DNA of 64,000 nucleotides from Spinacia oleracea. Lineage: Eukaryota; Streptophyta; Magnoliopsida; Caryophyllales; Amaranthaceae. Location: positions 105,124,141 to 105,188,140 of the forward strand of contig NC_079487.1 of assembly GCF_020520425.1 (NCBI RefSeq). The letters are read 5' to 3'. Position numbers and translations under genes: made by a program. The stretch's first letter is position 1, and each line of letters opens with the position of its first letter. The notes under the pieces were generated by a model that had not been told where the DNA came from, searched no databases, and worked only from the letters and a program-made list of their open reading frames with translations. Shown piece by piece: positions 33,360 through 45,016 of this stretch.

Positions 33360-35260
33360 TCATTTTTTGGTAAGTATGAAAATTTATTAGAATCGAACAA
33401 GCACAAACACACACAAGCAACACAAAGAACTTGAGGAAGGGAAAACCTTCTCCTCTTCTAGGAAGGACTCCTCCAAGGCTCCAACCTCAAGCCTCAAAAG
33501 AACAAAAAGCCAACAAAGCCAACGGGCCTAACAAAAATCAACAAAAAGGGAACAAAAGCTAAACACTCAAATTACAAAGAACCAAATCAATCCTTGTCAC
33601 GATGAGTGACCTTCTTACTCATTATAATTCTTATCCTGGCTCTCACGACCCCCTTAACCCTTTTAGCTACCGTGTTTACACTAGCCATCGTAGACTCCCA
33701 TAAGGCTTAATTCCTAGCACACCAAATCTCGTACACAATGGCAGCAACTACAGTAGTAGCTACAAGCTTCCAAAATTGAGATTTTGTAGTTCTCTTGTTT
33801 ATCCATCAAAGAAGAACAAAAAAGTCAGTAGTTACAACATTAATATGCAGCCAACCTTTAAGTTTTTGAATGATTTGCTTGTTGTATTCACAGTTAAAAA
33901 AAAGGTGCTTGTGTGACTCCACCTATTTATCACAAATAGTACATAGATCACAGTCGCTAACCTGGAGGTGGTGCAGTCGTTATCATGTCGATCAGCAACC
34001 TTCCAAGCATAGCCAGCCACAAAATAAACCGGTGTTTAGGAACTTAAAATCTGCACCACACCATTTTATACCATTGTACTATTTGTCGTTGCCCATTTAG
34101 CTTAGAGTATATGATGCTTATGTTATATGTAGGCCCTTATATCCAACCATCACCTGATAACATCAAGCTCAAATCATGTTTAGCCTTGCAAATACACTTC
34201 CGAGCCCAACTAGAGCTACTAGGAGTTTAGTAGTCATTCCAATCTTTTCCTTTGATGTAAATTTCACTGACTCATCTCACCCTTAAATTTTTAGCTTTCT
34301 TCGCAATGTTCTAGAATTGTTTACCCAAGGATGCTCTATTCCAAAGCATCACATTTCGAATACCTAAACCACCAAATTTCTTAGGCTTACACATGTTATC
34401 TCATGCCACATACCCAGGCTTCGAAGTATCATGATTTCCAGACCATAAGAAAGATCTGCACATAGCATTAATTTTTTTTTTTTGTAAACTGACTTGGGCA
34501 AGATTTTTTTTTTAAGTCCAGTACACATTGATAATAATCAAAATCGAGTTAACAAGTTGAAACCTTCCTGCAAATGAAAGGTGCCTAGAGCTCCAAACTC
34601 TAATCCTGCCAACATTTTTTCCACCAAAATTTCACAATCAGCCGCCGTTAACTTCTTTGTACTAACCAGCACTCCCAAATATTTGAAAGGGAGAGCACCC
34701 ACCTTGAAACCACAAATATCAGAAATTCCAGCAACGTACTTCATATGATTCATGCCACAAGTGTAAACTTCTGACCTATTCTTATTAGCACACAGACCAG
34801 AGGTGTCTGAGAAGAGGTGAAGCCCTCGAAGGATCATATCTACATAAGTAGAATCTTCCTTAGAAAACAGGATCAGACCGTCAGCAAAACAAAGATGATT
34901 CAAATTTAGAGTCTTGCACCTAGAATGGAACTTGAACTCTTTGTGAGCTCCTATTTAAGCCATGATTATTCTAAGGTACTCCATGCACGCCACAAAAAGC
35001 AAGGGAGGCATCGGGTCACCTTGCCTCAAACCTCTCTTGGACTAAAAAAAAAAACCCGTCGGCACACCATTAATCGTCAAGGTGAAACTAGGGCTCTAAA
35101 CACAAGTCGTAATTAACCCCGTGAAAAAATCTGGAAAAGCCAAGTGCCACAAGCATTTCTTGTAAAAAAACCCACTTGATTGTATCATAAGATTTTTGGA
35201 TATCTACCTTAAACATGCAACATTTGGTTCTCTGGCACTTTCGTTACTCGTTACATCTTA
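33360..35260 (-). mobile_element. Degenerate LINE (non-LTR retrotransposon)
   Basis: On the minus strand, 34903-34538 encodes NHLCFADGLILFSKEDSTYV then MILRGLHLFSDTSGLCANKN and FKYLGVLVSTKKL. This is the palm region of plant LINE reverse transcriptase, with the catalytic FADD changed to FADG. Further down (34000-33560) lie zf-RVT-like remnants (HKHLFFNCEYNKQ, YEIWCARN) with stops and frameshifts. Upstream (35120-34930) MEYLRIIMA-type residues continue the RT. The ends are not defined. Confidence 0.75.
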
Positions 35261-35359
35261 ACCAAGTCTTGACAATGCCTTAATTAATATCAAAAATAAA
35301 GTTGTAACTTGGTGGTATTTGGTGTTGCATACTTCGTATAATTATAAAGCTTTGTTTAG

Positions 35360-35714
35360 GTATATATATATATATGGATGATCCTTATGACTAACAGTAA
35401 TGTGTCATTTCAGCTTTGATTCTACAAAAATTTCCCTTAAAATCTTTGATTTTCTTATTTGGAGAATCATTTTGTTTTCGTCTACACTAATATTTTAAAA
35501 CATGAAATTTTGCTTGGCATTATGCGGCTATGCCACATGTCCATGGCTATTTAATATTTATTTCTTTCTTTTACTTTTTTAAATAACCATGTATTTTCAT
35601 CAATTTTTCAATGTTTCATTCTTCTTCTCTTTTTGTTACATAGATAAATTCACAGTTAATTGTAAAAGTTAAGGTAAACTCATACGTAATACATCGTACG
35701 GGCCAAAGTACTAG
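35360..35714 (+). mobile_element. Probable Helitron 3' end
   Basis: Plus strand ACATCGTACGGGCCAAAGTA then CTAG|T resembles the 3' ends of the Helitrons at 47949 and 48602. The 5' end is uncertain; TATATATATATATATGGATG near 35360 is a candidate but lacks a clean TC. Confidence 0.4.
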
Positions 35715-36050
35715 TATTGTCTATTTTCTAAAAAATATTAGGTGGTAAAATACAAGTTTTGTTTTTTTTTAAAAACAAATTTTCGATTTTTTTAGGTGAT
35801 AAAAAACAATTTGTTATTTTAGTTTTGACTTTTTCCCCTTAGCCCACAAGGCCTACAATGGTTTAAATACCGTGACGACCTTTGATCTTTGAACTTGTTT
35901 GGTTGATTAATGAATGAAGTTTTTGCCTTCGTAACTAAGGGGGCGTTTGGTTGGGGAATTTCAACAAAGGGAAATGCAATCAACTACCTTGATTCCCTTT
36001 GTTGTTGTTTGATATACCAATTCAATCATTCCCTTAGCTTTACCCTTGTG

Positions 36051-36442
36051 TAGACCTGGTTATCGGGCGGGTCGGGTCAGGGTCGGGGCGGGTCAAAAGA
36101 GGGTCGGGTATTAAAAGAGTCATTTTTAACGGGTCGATAATGGACGGGTCAAAAGCGGGTTGCGGGTCAATAGCGGGTCATTAGTGGGCGGGTCAATAAA
36201 CGAGCAATGAAAAATGAAAAACAAAAGAGCCATGTGCAAGTACAAGTGAATACGAAGCTATACACGTAATTTTTTGTATCATTACTATTTTAATTTTTAA
36301 AATAATTGTAGTATAAGTTTGACCCTATAATGACCCTGTCCAATAAAGGCCCTGTCCAATAAGAGCCCTGACCAATAAAAGCCCTATTAACTTGACCCTA
36401 ACCCTATATCCATTGGACTACCCTGTCCAATAACCAGGTATA
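36051..36442. mobile_element. Nested non-autonomous hAT element
   Basis: The TAGACCTGGTTAT...ATAACCAGGTATA inverted repeats are flanked by the identical 8-bp duplication CCCTTGTG (36043-36050, 36443-36450). The interior is full of GGGTCGGG/CGGGTCAA words, like the hAT at 28262. Confidence 0.85.
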
Positions 36443-36639
36443 CCCTTGTGATTCCCCCATTTCCCTCTACTCTGATTCTTCACCCTACCCCAAGGAATCA
36501 TGCTAACCCCCCAAACTCTTCTTCATCCAACCAACTTAACTACCACTTTGACCATCTTTGACCAACATCTCCACCAAAACACCATTAGACCCACCGCTCC
36601 AACCACCTACGCAGCCCCCAACAAACCTACTCAATCACC

Positions 36640-37160
36640 CAACCACCACCGAAATCACCCTACTTCCCACCGGAATCACCTAACCACCACCGAAACCATC
36701 CTACTTCCCACCGAAATCACCCAACCACCACCGAAACCACCCTACTCCTCGCCGAAATCATCCAACCACCACCAAAACCACCCTGCCCGCCACGAAACAA
36801 CCACCCTACCCCCGAAATTCATCCCAACCACCCCCCAAAAAAAGCTCTAAACTTGCCGGAAACCACCAAGTCACCCAAAAAACAATTCTAACCACTTGAA
36901 ATCACATAACTACCCAAAAAATAACCTCAATCATCAAGAAAATCCAATAAAATAACTAGATCTAAAAACAAAATAAATAGATCTGATGAAGTCGGGCCGC
37001 GAGGAGAGCCGAAGAGTGCAGCGACGCGAGGAGAGCAACGATGTCGGAGGGGAGAGGAGAGCCGAAGAGTGCAGCGGCGCGAGGAGAGCGGGTACACGAG
37101 GAGAGCAGCGATGTCGGAGGGGAGAGGAGAGCCGAAGAGTGTAGCGGTGAAGGCCGAAGA
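36640..37160. repeat. Two short tandem-repeat blocks inside the Harbinger-like element
   Basis: Block 1 (36640-36800) repeats ACCACCGAAACCACCCTACT-type units of ~40 bp. Block 2 (36990-37160) repeats GATGTCGGAGGGGAGAGGAG followed by AGCCGAAGAGTG, unit ~80 bp. Both give repetitive open frames on either strand. Confidence 0.6.
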
Positions 37161-37596
37161 GGCAGCGGTGCCGCGGTAAAGACTGAAGAGGCCGCATCAG
37201 AGGGGAGGAAAGTAGCCGAAGGTAGAGGGGGTTGTGGTTGTTGTAGATTGGCGGTGGTTGTTGTGTATTGAAGAAAAGGGATGGTTGGTGGTGGTTGAGA
37301 ACTCAGTATTGGATTGATTCCCTTATTGTGTCAAAACAAACAACATAACACATTTGAGGGTTTTCCTTTCTTTTCCCTTCCAAACCCTTTCTTGATTCCA
37401 TTTCCTTTACCTCCTTTGAACCAAACGCCCCCTTAAAAAATAAAAATAAGTTGTAGTTATAAGCTTAAAAAATTAGCTAAATGTTAGACTAGTTTAGGTA
37501 GTTAAAAAATTGATACTGCGAATCTGCTATACTTCATACTCAATATGTGCTTTTTATGATTCATAATCAATACGTACTAGCCTGTTAATTAAAGTA

Positions 37597-37798
37597 AGCT
37601 TTTTGTTCTATTCGACTTATTTTGACTTATTTTAGATAAAATACAGCTAAGTTAAATAAGTTCAGTTAAGTTCAGATAACATAAGTTCAGAAAAAATAAG
37701 ATTTTTCAGATATTTTCACACACAAATAAGTTTATTTCGGACAAAATAAGTTCATATCATATAAATTCAGTCAAAATAAGTCGAATAAAACGGAGGCT
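37597..37798. mobile_element. MITE with GTTCTATTCGACTTATTTTG termini
   Basis: GTTCTATTCGACTTATTTTG at the left pairs with AAAATAAGTCGAATAAAACG at the right. Related elements lie at 49302-49475, 52184-52374 and, more distantly, 52714-52884. Superfamily not determined. Confidence 0.6.
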
Positions 37799-37940
37799 AA
37801 ATACAAATTTTCTTTGTCCTACTAATTTTCGAATTTATGGAATTCTTAAAGTCAACCGTTTGACGAAAACGGTTGTAGGTCTTTTTTTTTCTTTTTTTTT
37901 TTTACGGTTGTAGGTTTAATATATACGGAGTAGCATATAT

Positions 37941-38194
37941 TTCCTCCGTTCCGCAATAGATGCATTGTTTCTCTTTTGGACACTATTCATTAACTAACTG
38001 TGACAATTATTCTTTCACATTATGTAAAAACAAACCTAATCAAGTGAGATCTTGTTAAATTCGTATCAATGTGAGGATTCCAAATATCAATTTTTTATAA
38101 ATTTTACTTACACACAATTAGAGATATTAATGTTCAAAGACGTATGTTGGGATACGTGAAAAAAGAAATGATGCAAGTATTGTGAAACGGAGGT
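37941..38194. mobile_element. Stowaway-like MITE
   Basis: TTCCTCCGTTCCGCAATAGA and ...GCAAGTATTGTGAAACGGAGG form imperfect inverted ends. The interior AAGTGAGATCTTGTTAAATTCG is shared (reverse-complement sense) with the other Stowaway copies in this window. Confidence 0.7.
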
Positions 38195-39296
38195 AGTGTC
38201 AACCTGACCCGAACGGTAATTGTTACCATATATTTTTAATAAAAATGGAGACAAAACGTTGAATAATTTAAAAACAATAAAATAAAGAACTCATATTTGA
38301 CGAGTTACTCAAATAAAACCCTTAAAATTGTAGTTGGCGAGTAGTAGTAGACTAGTACTCCGTAGTGCAGTATTGTAGTCACAAAAGAAGCAATATGTCA
38401 CCAAGATGTTAATGACAACCTCCATGGCTCCATCTAGATTCTAGAATCGTTGACATTGTGTTAGTTATTAACGGCTAACGATATGATTCTTTTCATTCTA
38501 TCAACTATCACTAGTAGAAAAAACCCCTGTTGCAACCCCCTTGTTGCAGCGTACATGTAATAATACGCTTCAACAACCAGTAGGTCAACGCGGGTCAAAC
38601 TTTATAAAGGGTTGTTGCAGCGTACAAATTAATTGCCCGCAGCAAGAGAGTTTTTTGCAGCGTACAAAGTAAAAGCCCCCTGCAATAGCCCATTTATTTT
38701 GCAGCGTACAGATAAAAGCCCGCTGCAATAAAAAAATTTCGCTGCAAATAAGCTAATTAAGAAAAACATTTCAATTCGGATCTCAAACCTAAGGACGCTC
38801 GATCAGTACTCCCTCTTCTTCCCTCAGCTTTCCCTGCGTACTCTCTCACCTCCTCATTCTTCTTCTTCTTCATCTGCTCTCTTTCTCTCTCCTAAATCCC
38901 TTCTTTCTCCGCCATATTCCCCCAATTCTGAGGTCCTTTTCGTGAATTCTCCCCCGTTTTCTCGCCGCGGTTTCTTCCCCAGGTAACTCCCATTTCGACG
39001 CTTTTTTCTGAATCCCCCCTTTTTTGTTCTAAGTTTTCTCTAATTCGTGGTTTTTTTGGGTTATGATTAGTTCAACCAAAAGGGTTATGATTTTCTTATT
39101 TTTCTTCTGTGGGGTTTGTTGAAATATATGTTTGTGGATCTTAGCCTTCGTTGTTGCACTCTGCTTAAACAGGATATGGTTCGCTGGGTTGCTTAATTGT
39201 GCTTAGGCTCAAGTATCATCGACTCGGTGCTTGCTGCTCAGATTTTAGGTTTAAAATTTGACCACCTTTCTCAATATGACCTTGTGATTTTTTTTT

Positions 39297-40631
39297 CGGA
39301 TTTTTCATGAAATGCCCCTGAGGTTTGCGTTAATGCACCAAATACCCCTAATGTTTCCAGAATGCACCAAATACCCCCGAGGTTTAAAACAATATCATCA
39401 AATACCCTTATTGACTGTTTTCCGTCTATTCTGTTAACTTTTCCGTTAACTTAACTCTAATTTTTTTTTTCTATTTCCCTTTTCTTTCTTCTCTTCCTTT
39501 CTCTTTCTTTTTCTTTATTCTTTCCTCTTCCCATGGAAGTCTCTCTCCTCTTCTTCACCATTACCATTATATGAGAATCACCCCCACCATCACCACCACC
39601 GCTACCCTCTTCCACTATTCACCATTGAAATTGCTTCTTCATAGAGGCCCAATTATCAACCTCATCAGCCCTCGAAATCTCATCTTTTCTGTCTCCTATC
39701 ATCATCGAACCCACGACGTTGGTTTCTCCGACATTGGCTTCTCCGATAAGCTCTAGGTGTTTGTTCTGGCGGAGGTCGCGGTGGCTGGATTTTCTCTCTC
39801 CTTCTTGAAGTCTCGATCTCCCAGCCGTGAATACGCAATCCTCGCCGCCCATCGGTCAAAGCTTCTCCGCCGGCGGATTTGATCTCTTTCTCGTCGATCT
39901 CCACCTCCATTGCTATTTCTGTTCCCGGTGTGATTTGGGGAAGAACTGTGACTTTCAAGTCCTCTCCTTCTTCTTGTTCGGCTGCCCAAGAGTCGACACC
40001 ACCCCAAGGATTCGGTGACCCAAGAATCGACACCACCCCCAACGCCCAAGAGCCACCATCTCCTTCAAATCTACAGACCAGGTTTTGGTGATTGGGTAAT
40101 ATCAATTAAATCGTTTATGAGGGATTTGGAGAGTTGGGTATTATTTGAATTCAATTGATTTCAGAAGAATTGGGGCAAAATCACAACATCAATCAATAAT
40201 AATCTGAAGAGGATTATAAAAGCTTTAGAATTTTGAAGATGAAGAACAACTTCCATGGATGTGAGAGAAATTAAGAGTGAAGGCCAAGGGAAAGGAGGAG
40301 AGAAAAGGGCAGCCATGGTGCTGCTGCCGTTGAAGATCCAAAGAAAAGAGGAAAAGGGAATTGGGTTTTTTTTAAAAAAAATAGTAGTTAATTTTTTTGG
40401 GTTTAAATAATATAATTAAGGGTTAATATTAGGATTAGTAGAGATAATGGTTGAGTAAGGACAAAAAAATAAATTCACGATAACGGAGACTTAACGGAAT
40501 GGACGGAAAATGCTCATTAAGGGTATTTTGTGTTATTGTTTTAAACCTCAGGGGTATTTGGTGCATTCTGGAAACATTAGGGGTATTTGGTGCATTAACG
40601 CAAACCTCAGGGGCATTTCATGAAAAATCCG
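39297..40631. mobile_element. Mutator-like element nested in the CACTA
   Basis: Inverted ends CGGATTTTTCATGAAATGCC pair for over 100 bp (words CACCAAATACCCC and GAATGCACC on both sides). It is flanked by a 9-bp T run on each side (39288-39296, 40632-40640), the size of a MULE target duplication. The interior (39530-40320) has Pro/Ser-rich frames on both strands and a splice-like structure, perhaps a captured gene fragment, but I cannot identify it. Confidence 0.8.
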
Positions 40632-40789
40632 TTTTTTTTTCCGTTCTTTTTTAGCATGGCTCCTTTGTATCAGCAGCATCGGTGTTTATAATATTATAAG
40701 GTGGAATTAATCCAGGCGTTGTTAATGCATATCTTGTGATATATGGATTGTGAATGTAATGTAACACATTGATAGTTCACATTTTCCAG

Positions 40790-41064
40790 ACAGCATTTAC
40801 TTTTCTGGTTTACCCTTGTTTGGTTTTGGCTTATATGGGTGAGGCTGCCTTCCTGTCTTGTCATAATGAAGATATTCAGAGGAGCTTCTACAAAGCTATT
40901 ACAGGTTAAATTTACTTACTGTTCCTGTTCAAGTCTCACAGATTTGAAACTTTGTTTTATTAAAGTTATATTCCATCTTGTTTTGCAATAGAACCAGTAT
41001 TCTGGCCGGTTTTCATAGTGGCTACATTTGCGGCGGTAGTAGAACCAGTATTCGGTCTGGAAAG
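40790..41064 (+). pseudogene. Captured HAK/KUP potassium transporter exons
   Basis: Exon 40790-40904 encodes [20 protein letters not shown] followed by FLSCHNEDIQRSFYKAIT, flanked by TTTTCCAG and G|GTTAAA. Exon 40992-41064 continues in frame with [17 protein letters not shown]. This is the well-conserved central region of plant HAK/KUP/KT transporters (family pattern [49 protein letters not shown]). After AAVV the sequence repeats EPVF instead of the expected GSQA and leaves the family. Only ~55 of ~780 residues are present. Confidence 0.85.
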
Positions 41065-42180
41065 GTAACCTTTCTTACTGTGATATTTTGCATTCTTGTC
41101 TCCAAAAACAAACTATAAATAACTATTTTGTAGTGGAGCATTCAGATCTCTTGGGAATTTTTTAGCAAGTCCTTCATGTTGGCTTTAATAAGTTCCCTCT
41201 TGTGCCTTGTCTAGCCTATTTTATATCCAAAATGGTGAGAAACTCTTGCAATACTGCGTAGGGTATGCCTTGTTGCTTTACTGTTGTGACTTGTGAGCAA
41301 TGGGTGGAACCCATCTCCTACATTTTGCACGCTAAAAACATTTCCGATTTTGATTGTTAGGGTTTGATTTTTTTCCGATTTTGATTGTTAATTTAACTGG
41401 GGGACATTTATATGACGGTTTATTAATATAATGGGGAATGCCTTCATTATTGCATTTTAGACTTCAGAGATTCATATTTTGGTAAATGTATCAGTTTACT
41501 TGACTCAAGCTTGGTATGAAATGTGTGTGGATTATGATTGTATTGGACCATTGGTGTTTAATGTTTATGCTTCATGGTAATACATTGGGTTATAATGGTT
41601 TATGTTATTCAAGATTATATTCATTGACTGAAATAGGTGTTGTTGTTTAGCCTTGTTTTTCATTAAGAGATAAGCATGCTATGATTCGCTTTTCTGTTGT
41701 TGCTGCAAATTTCCCTACCTTTTTTCTTTAATAATCGACATGTGTTGGTTATGAAGCCTATTACAGATCTTAATTACTGTTTTATTTATTATTTTTGTGC
41801 AATTTTGGCTAATTCTTTCAATTGGGTTGCTGTGGATTGATCTGCAGCAACACCTTGACTTCAATGTTGATCTGGATTGATCTGCAGCAACACCTGAACT
41901 TCAATGTTGTTTATGGTAGAGTGAGCAGGCGCAAGGTCCCAATCTCAAAGTTGTGGCAGCTAAGCTGGCTACTGATCTGCACGTACTGATCTGCACATCA
42001 GTTACTTGCATTTTCCATAATGAGATACAACTAGGATAGCCAACAATTTGGGCTGTTGTCTGACCGGTTTTCCTCCTCACGCGAAAATCGAATACTGGTG
42101 AGCATGTCCATCAGTCTCTAAATATTTTCTCAGAGTATTACACTTATTACATGTTTAATATGAATAGTTTTAACTTTCTA
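41065..42180 (+). other. CACTA interior without recognised genes
   Basis: Intron-like T-rich sequence. It includes a short direct repeat of GATTGATCTGCAGCAACACC at 41855 and 41878, and a possible exon-like piece at 41900-41990. No assignment is possible. Confidence 0.35.
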
Positions 42181-43965
42181 ACACTCATTCCAATCTACTT
42201 ATGCAAATTTAAGGCTTGTTTGGTCGTTATAGGTCATATTAGGCTAAAATGAGGCTTTTTTGCTCCCAAATATGAAATAAAGAACCTTAGGACTCATTTT
42301 AAACATACTAAATGTTTTATATGATTAGTTTTAACTTTACAAGACTTAATCCAATCTATTTATGCACATTCATGACTTCTTTGGCCGTTATAGGTCATAT
42401 TTAGGCTAAAATGACATTTTCGCTCCCAACTTTGATCTAACGAACTTAAAAACTAATTTCAAACTTATTACATGATTCATATGATTATTTTTAACTTTTC
42501 AAGACTCAATCCTATCTATTATGCACATTTGAGACTTGTTTGGTCGTTATAGGTCATATTTAAGCTAAAATGAGACATTTTCGCTCCTAACCTTGAACTA
42601 AAGAACCTAAAGACTCATTTTAAACCCTTTACATGATTAATATGCTTAGTTTTAACTTTCTAAGACTCATTTCAATCTATTTATTCACATTTAAGGTTTA
42701 TTGGGTCGTTATAGGTCATATTAAAGCTAAAATGAAGCATTTTCGCTCCCAACTTTGAACTAAAGAACCTAATGACTCATTTTAAACTTTTTACATGTTT
42801 AATATGCATAGTTTTAACTTTCTAACACTCATTCCAATCTATTAATGCACATTTAAGGCTCATTGGTTCGTTATAGGTCATATTTAGGCTAAAATGATAT
42901 TTTCGCTCCCAAATTTGAACTCAAGAACCTATAAGGACTTATTTTAAACTTTGTACATGATTAATATGCTTAGTTTGAAGTTTCCAAGACTTATTCCAAT
43001 CTATTTATGCACATTTAAGGTTTGTTTGGTGGTTATTGGCCATATTTAGGCTAAAATGAGCATTTTCTCTCCCAAATTTGAAATAAAGAACCTAAGGACT
43101 CATTTTAAACCTTTTAAATGATTAATATACTTAGCTTTAAGTTTCCAAGACTCGTTCCAATCTATTTATGCACATTTAAGGTTCATTGGGTCGTTATAGG
43201 TCTTATTTAGGCTGGATTGACATTTTCGCTCCCAACTTTGAACTAAAGAACCTAATGACTCATTTTAAACTTTTTACATGTTTAATATGCATAGTTTTAA
43301 CTTTCTAAGACTCATTCGAATCTATTAATGCACATTTAAGGCTCATTGGTTCGTTATAGGTCATATTTAGGCTACAATGATATTTTCGCTCCCAAATTTG
43401 AACTCAAGAACCTAAGGACTTATTTTAAACTTTGTACATGATTAATATGCTTAGTTTGAAGTTTCCAAGACTTATTCCAATCTATTTATGCACATTTAAG
43501 GTTTGTTTGGTGGTTATTGGCCATATTTAGGCTAAAATGAGCATTTTCTCTCCCAATTTTGAAATAAAGAACCTAAGAACTCATTTTAAACCTTTTAAAT
43601 GATTAATATACTTAGCTTTAAGTTTCCAAGACTCGTTCCAATCTATTTATGCACATTTAAGGTTCATTGGGTCGTTATAGGTCTTATTTAGGCTGGATTG
43701 ACATTTTCGCTCCCAACTTTGAACTAAAGAACCTAATGACTCATTTTAAACTTTTTACATGTTTAATATGCATAGTTTTAACTTTCTAAGACTCATTCCA
43801 ATCTATTTACGCACATTTAAGGCTCATTGGGTCGTTATAGGTTTTATTTAGGCTAAAATGACATTTTCGCTCCCAAATTTGAGCTACATAACCTAAGAAT
43901 TCATTTTATACCTTTTATATGATTAATATGCTTAGCTTTAAGTTTCCAAGACTATTAGGACATTG
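42180..43965. repeat. Tandem array of ~160-bp units inside the CACTA
   Basis: The marker TCGTTATAGGTCATATT (or GGTTATTGGCCATATT) recurs at about 42225, 42386, 42545, 42706, 42869, 43031, 43191, 43351, 43512, 43672 and 43832, a period of 159-163 bp over about 11 units. Units around 42869-43190 are more like those at 43351-43670 than like their neighbours, so there is a three-unit (~481 bp) higher-order period in the second half. Confidence 0.9.
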
Positions 43966-44044
43966 TTATTAGTTGCTTGAATGTTAAAGTGTGATATTTA
44001 ATTTGAATTTAATCTAATGCTTAGTTGAAATTTCTGTTTTTGTA

Positions 44045-44140
44045 AAGGTCTACACTCCGAGGAATGCGCCTATACTAGTGAGGAAATTGATGTGGTTCGT
44101 GAGCAACGGGCTAAGTGTTTTACCCGCAAGTATTTACTAT
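44045..44140 (+). other. Possible captured exon near the CACTA right end
   Basis: After a TTTTTGTAAAG-type junction the plus strand reads YTPRNAPILVRKLMWFVSNG then LSVLPASIYYWLERA before a stop. Length and codon use look exon-like, but I do not recognise the parent gene. Confidence 0.25.
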
Positions 44141-44454
44141 TGGCTTGAGCGCGCTTGATCGAGGTGGTTTAGTCGTTATAGAACAATCGTTTACATTAAA
44201 ATGTATGCGTACATTGAAATTGGAACGTATATTTGAATGTAGTACGTGCACTTTGGTTTTGGGATATATATATATATGTATACAAAACACCAGTTATTAT
44301 TTTTTATATTTGTTCTACAGGTTGCGATATTTTATTTATTGTTGTTGACAGGTTCCTATATTTGGTGCAAGACACCCTAGGTATAGATAAATAAAACTAA
44401 AATTTTCCCGCCAAAAGCACAGCTTTGTTGCAGGGGGCATATACTTGTTCGCTG

Positions 44455-44690
44455 CAACAAGGGTGTAAAATTAGGCAAAAATCAAGACTTGTTGCAGCGT
44501 ACAAAATGATGTACGCTGCAACAGACTGGTTTGTTGCAGCGAACAAAATGATGTACGCTGCAACAGACTGGTTTGTTGCAGCGTACAAATAAAAGCCCGC
44601 TGCAACAAACCAGTCTGTTGCAGCGTACATCATTTTGTACGCTGCAACAAGTCTTGATTTTTGCCTAATTTTACACACTTGTTGCAGAGT
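44455..44690. repeat. Inverted repeat in the CACTA right subterminal region
   Basis: GTGTAAAATTAGGCAAAAAT then CAAGACTTGTTGCAGCGTAC (from 44462) is repeated in reverse complement ending near 44680, with CAACAGACTGG/CCAGTCTGTTG and CATCATTTTGTACGCTGC between them. Arms are about 100 bp and near perfect. Confidence 0.8.
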
Positions 44691-45016
44691 ACATGCAAAT
44701 GTACGCTGCAAAAAAGTACTTTTCGCAGCGTACATTGTACGTTGCAACAAGTCAATACTTGTTGCAGGCCCCCCAGTTGCAGCATACGATGTACGCTGCA
44801 ACAGGGGTCTAAAAGCCCGCTGCAACAAGGGTTTTTTCTACTAGTGTATTAATCAATAATCATATACAGGACCGTCTCAGGAAATTTAGAGGTCCTGTGC
44901 TAAATGCAAATATTAGGTCCTAAATATTAGGTCCTATAAAATTTTGAGGATAATTATTTAAGGTAAAATGCATAATTATTATAGTATTAATATTGTTTTG
45001 TGTATAAAAAAATATA

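Larger units (their letters stand above)
35939..37432. mobile_element. Harbinger-like non-autonomous element with nested hAT
   Basis: GGGGGCGTTTGGTTGGGGAA at 35939 and TTGAACCAAACGCCCCC at 37432 are inverted repeats. The flanks TAA and TTA suggest a PIF/Harbinger-type TWA target, although the two are not identical. The internal Pro/Thr-rich and Glu/Gly-rich frames come from tandem repeats (36640-36800 and 36990-37160) and are not supported genes. Confidence 0.6.
38509..44846. mobile_element. Large non-autonomous CACTA element with captured KUP exons
   Basis: The termini CACTAGTAGAAAAAACCCCT and AGGGTTTTTTCTACTAGTG are inverted repeats flanked by the 3-bp duplication TAT (38506-08, 44847-49), as in CACTA (En/Spm) elements. 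Subterminal zones (38525-38760 and 44410-44830) carry many copies of TTGTTGCAGCGTACA in both orientations, the expected transposase-binding architecture. There is no transposase gene. The interior holds a C/T-rich 5'-leader-like block (38800-38990), a nested MULE, potassium-transporter exons and a ~160-bp tandem array. Confidence 0.88.

Noticed and set aside
36500-36850. 116-codon Thr/Pro-rich frame
   Set aside because: Made of degenerate ~40-bp tandem repeats inside a Harbinger-like MITE.
39571-40105. Candidate gene on either strand inside the nested MULE
   Set aside because: Open frames overlap on both strands, no family motif recognised; kept only as possible captured sequence.
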